In this document: positions 62,896 to 64,000 of the stretch, piece after piece
Numbering within the stretch: position 1 is the first letter of the stretch
Layout: each line of letters starts with the position of its first letter
Assembly (NCBI GenBank): GCA_009782825.1
Contig: WRII01000002.1
Location: 1 to 64,000, forward strand
Length of the DNA stretch: 64,000 nt
Origin: Peptococcaceae bacterium
Lineage (GTDB): Bacteria > Bacillota > Desulfitobacteriia > Desulfitobacteriales > Syntrophobotulaceae
Reading direction: 5' to 3'
Program-made: the position numbers and the translations under genes
The notes under the pieces: model-generated
The model's database searches: none
Told to the model about the DNA's origin: nothing
Seen by the model: only the letters and a program-made list of their open reading frames with translations

Positions 62896-63423
62896 ATGAC
62901 AAAAAACTGGTACGTCATTCATACGTATTCCGGATATGAAAGCAAGGTCAAGGCAAATCTGGAAAAAAGAGTGGAATCCATGAGCATGGAAGGAAAGATA
63001 TTCCGTGTCCTTGTTCCTATGGAAGACGAAATCGAAATCAAAAACGGAAAAAAGAAGATTACAAAGCGTAAAGTCTTTCCGGGATATGTCCTTGTAGAAA
63101 TGGATATGACGGATGATTCGTGGTATGTAGTCCGGAATACTCCTGGCGTGACAGGCTTTGTGGGCAGCGGCAGCAAGCCGGTTCCCTTGTTGGAAACGGA
63201 GGTAGCCGCGATCTTGCGTCAAATGGGTTTGGAAAAGGTGCGAACCCGGATCGATATCGATGTGGGCCAGTCCATTCGTGTGACCAACGGTCCTTTTCAG
63301 GATTTTATTGGTGTTGTGAGCGAGGTAGTTGAAGACCGGGCCAAGCTGAAAGTGACGGTTTCCATGTTTGGGCGCGAAACCCCTGTAGAGCTTGATTTTG
63401 GCCAGGTGGAAAAGTTATCATGA
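62896..63423 (+). CDS. nusG: Transcription antitermination protein NusG
   Basis: 175 residues: NGN domain with WYVIHTYSGYESKVKANLEKRV and KVFPGYVLVEM, then the KOW domain VTNGPFQDFIGVVSEV. Binds RNA polymerase and promotes or modulates elongation. Starts ATG 62896 with GGGGAGG upstream. Confidence 0.98.
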   Translation: MTKNWYVIHTYSGYESKVKANLEKRVESMSMEGKIFRVLVPMEDEIEIKNGKKKITKRKVFPGYVLVEMDMTDDSWYVVRNTPGVTGFVGSGSKPVPLLETEVAAILRQMGLEKVRTRIDIDVGQSIRVTNGPFQDFIGVVSEVVEDRAKLKVTVSMFGRETPVELDFGQVEKLS

Positions 63424-63452
63424 ATGCACATTGACGAAAGGAGGTGAGAATG

Positions 63453-63878
63453 GTGGCAAAGAAGGTTGTTGGCATGGTGAAGCTGGCGATTGAAGCGGGC
63501 AAAGCCAATCCGGCGCCGCCGGTAGGTCCGGCCCTGGGGATGCATGGTGTGAATATTATGGGTTTTTGCAAGGAATATAACGAAAGAACGAAAGACCAAG
63601 CGGGTCTTGTGATTCCTGTAGAAATCACGGTTTATGAGGATCGTTCCTTTACGTTTATCCTTAAAACGCCTCCGGCTTCAGTGCTTCTGAAAAAAGCGGC
63701 TAATGTGCCTTCTGGCTCGGCAACGCCGAATCGGGTGAAAGTGGCTAAAGTGAGCCGTGCTCAGGTTAAAGAAATTGCGGAAACGAAGATGGTCGACTTA
63801 AACGCGGCCAGCGTGGAAGCGGCTATGCGCATGGTGGAAGGGACTGCGCGAAGTATGGGCATTGAGGTGGAAGCCTAG
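63453..63878 (+). CDS. rplK: 50S ribosomal protein uL11
   Basis: 141 residues if begun at GTG 63453 ([36 protein letters not shown]), exactly the normal length; ATG 63450 is an alternative with the spacing of 5 from AGGAGG instead of 8. Conserved C-terminal rRNA-binding part ends [13 protein letters not shown]. Confidence 0.97.
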   Translation: MAKKVVGMVKLAIEAGKANPAPPVGPALGMHGVNIMGFCKEYNERTKDQAGLVIPVEITVYEDRSFTFILKTPPASVLLKKAANVPSGSATPNRVKVAKVSRAQVKEIAETKMVDLNAASVEAAMRMVEGTARSMGIEVEA

Positions 63879-63968
63879 TGCGGATTTATGTAGTCTGGTA
63901 AAAAATTGAGTGGGAGAGGGCCTTGAGATACCGGATCGTCCTCAAAGACCACAAGGAGGAAAATTTTT

Positions 63969-64000
63969 ATGGCTAAAGTGGGAAAACGAACCCAGGATAT
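63969..64000 (+). CDS. rplA: 50S ribosomal protein uL1 (partial, cut by window end)
   Basis: ATG 63969 after AAGGAGG begins MAKVGKRTQD, the uL1 N-terminus. Only ten codons are visible. The order rplK-rplA is the standard one. Confidence 0.9.
   Translation, partial: MAKVGKRTQD

Overview
The window looks like chromosomal DNA of a low-to-mid GC, Gram-positive-type bacterium of the Bacillota, most likely a member of the Clostridia. Reasons: an A-type RNase P RNA; a FloA/NfeD pair; CheV; a VanR/VanS/VanY set; enoyl reductase FabK in place of FabI; the order ylxM-ffh-rpsP-khpA-rimM; the order rpmG-secE-nusG-rplK-rplA; strong AGGAGG-type ribosome binding sites; and many TTG and GTG starts. No species can be named from the sequence alone.

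Layout. 0-5.3 kb: end of an ATPase gene, a Nif3-like protein, rnpB, a two-TM protein, an unassigned RNA-like stretch and an S41 protease homologue that has lost its catalytic lysine. 5.4-12.6 kb: an AEC transporter, a HExxH metalloprotease overlapping a small double-glycine peptide, a low-complexity surface-like protein, NfeD, FloA and CheV. 12.6-16.7 kb: an eroded accessory stretch where a CL-type group II intron splits an Rpn/PD-(D/E)XK nuclease gene. 16.7-24 kb: vanR-vanS-vanY, an amidohydrolase, catalase and a CZB-domain chemoreceptor. 24-29.5 kb: ylxM-ffh-rpsP-khpA-rimM, then a DUF4143-type ATPase where trmD is often found, then a SPOUT methyltransferase. 29.5-35 kb: nucleoside salvage (deoB, punA, pdp) around an RsgI-like anti-sigma factor and an M50 protease. 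35-43.4 kb: a two-component system divergent from a MacB-like ABC transporter, a DUF2238 protein, and a glycosidase-amidase fusion. 43.5-51.7 kb: a repeat cluster with a Nif11-type peptide, a U32 protein, a PilM-like protein, and a GH3-like enzyme with a GGDEF/HD-GYP protein. 51.7-62.3 kb: dagK divergent from a near-complete fatty acid synthesis cluster, fabH-fabK-fabD-fabG-fabF-accB-fabZ-accC-accDA, with a fused carboxyltransferase and no acpP. 62.3-64 kb: rpmG-secE-nusG-rplK-rplA.

The most unusual signals are these. (1) A dispersed repeat starting TAACGCGGGC is present in at least five copies, and its terminal TAA is itself the stop codon of three different genes. (2) Two peptides have double-glycine leaders: one is overlapped by a metalloprotease gene, the other is Nif11-like and ends inside a repeat copy. 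(3) There are apparent non-AUG starts (AUU, AUC) and a probably leaderless dagK. (4) A GH3-like adenylating enzyme is paired with a c-di-GMP enzyme behind a perfect consensus promoter. (5) The group II intron has non-canonical core positions. No single locus can be declared a new system from sequence alone; the metalloprotease-peptide pair and the repeat family are the best candidates.
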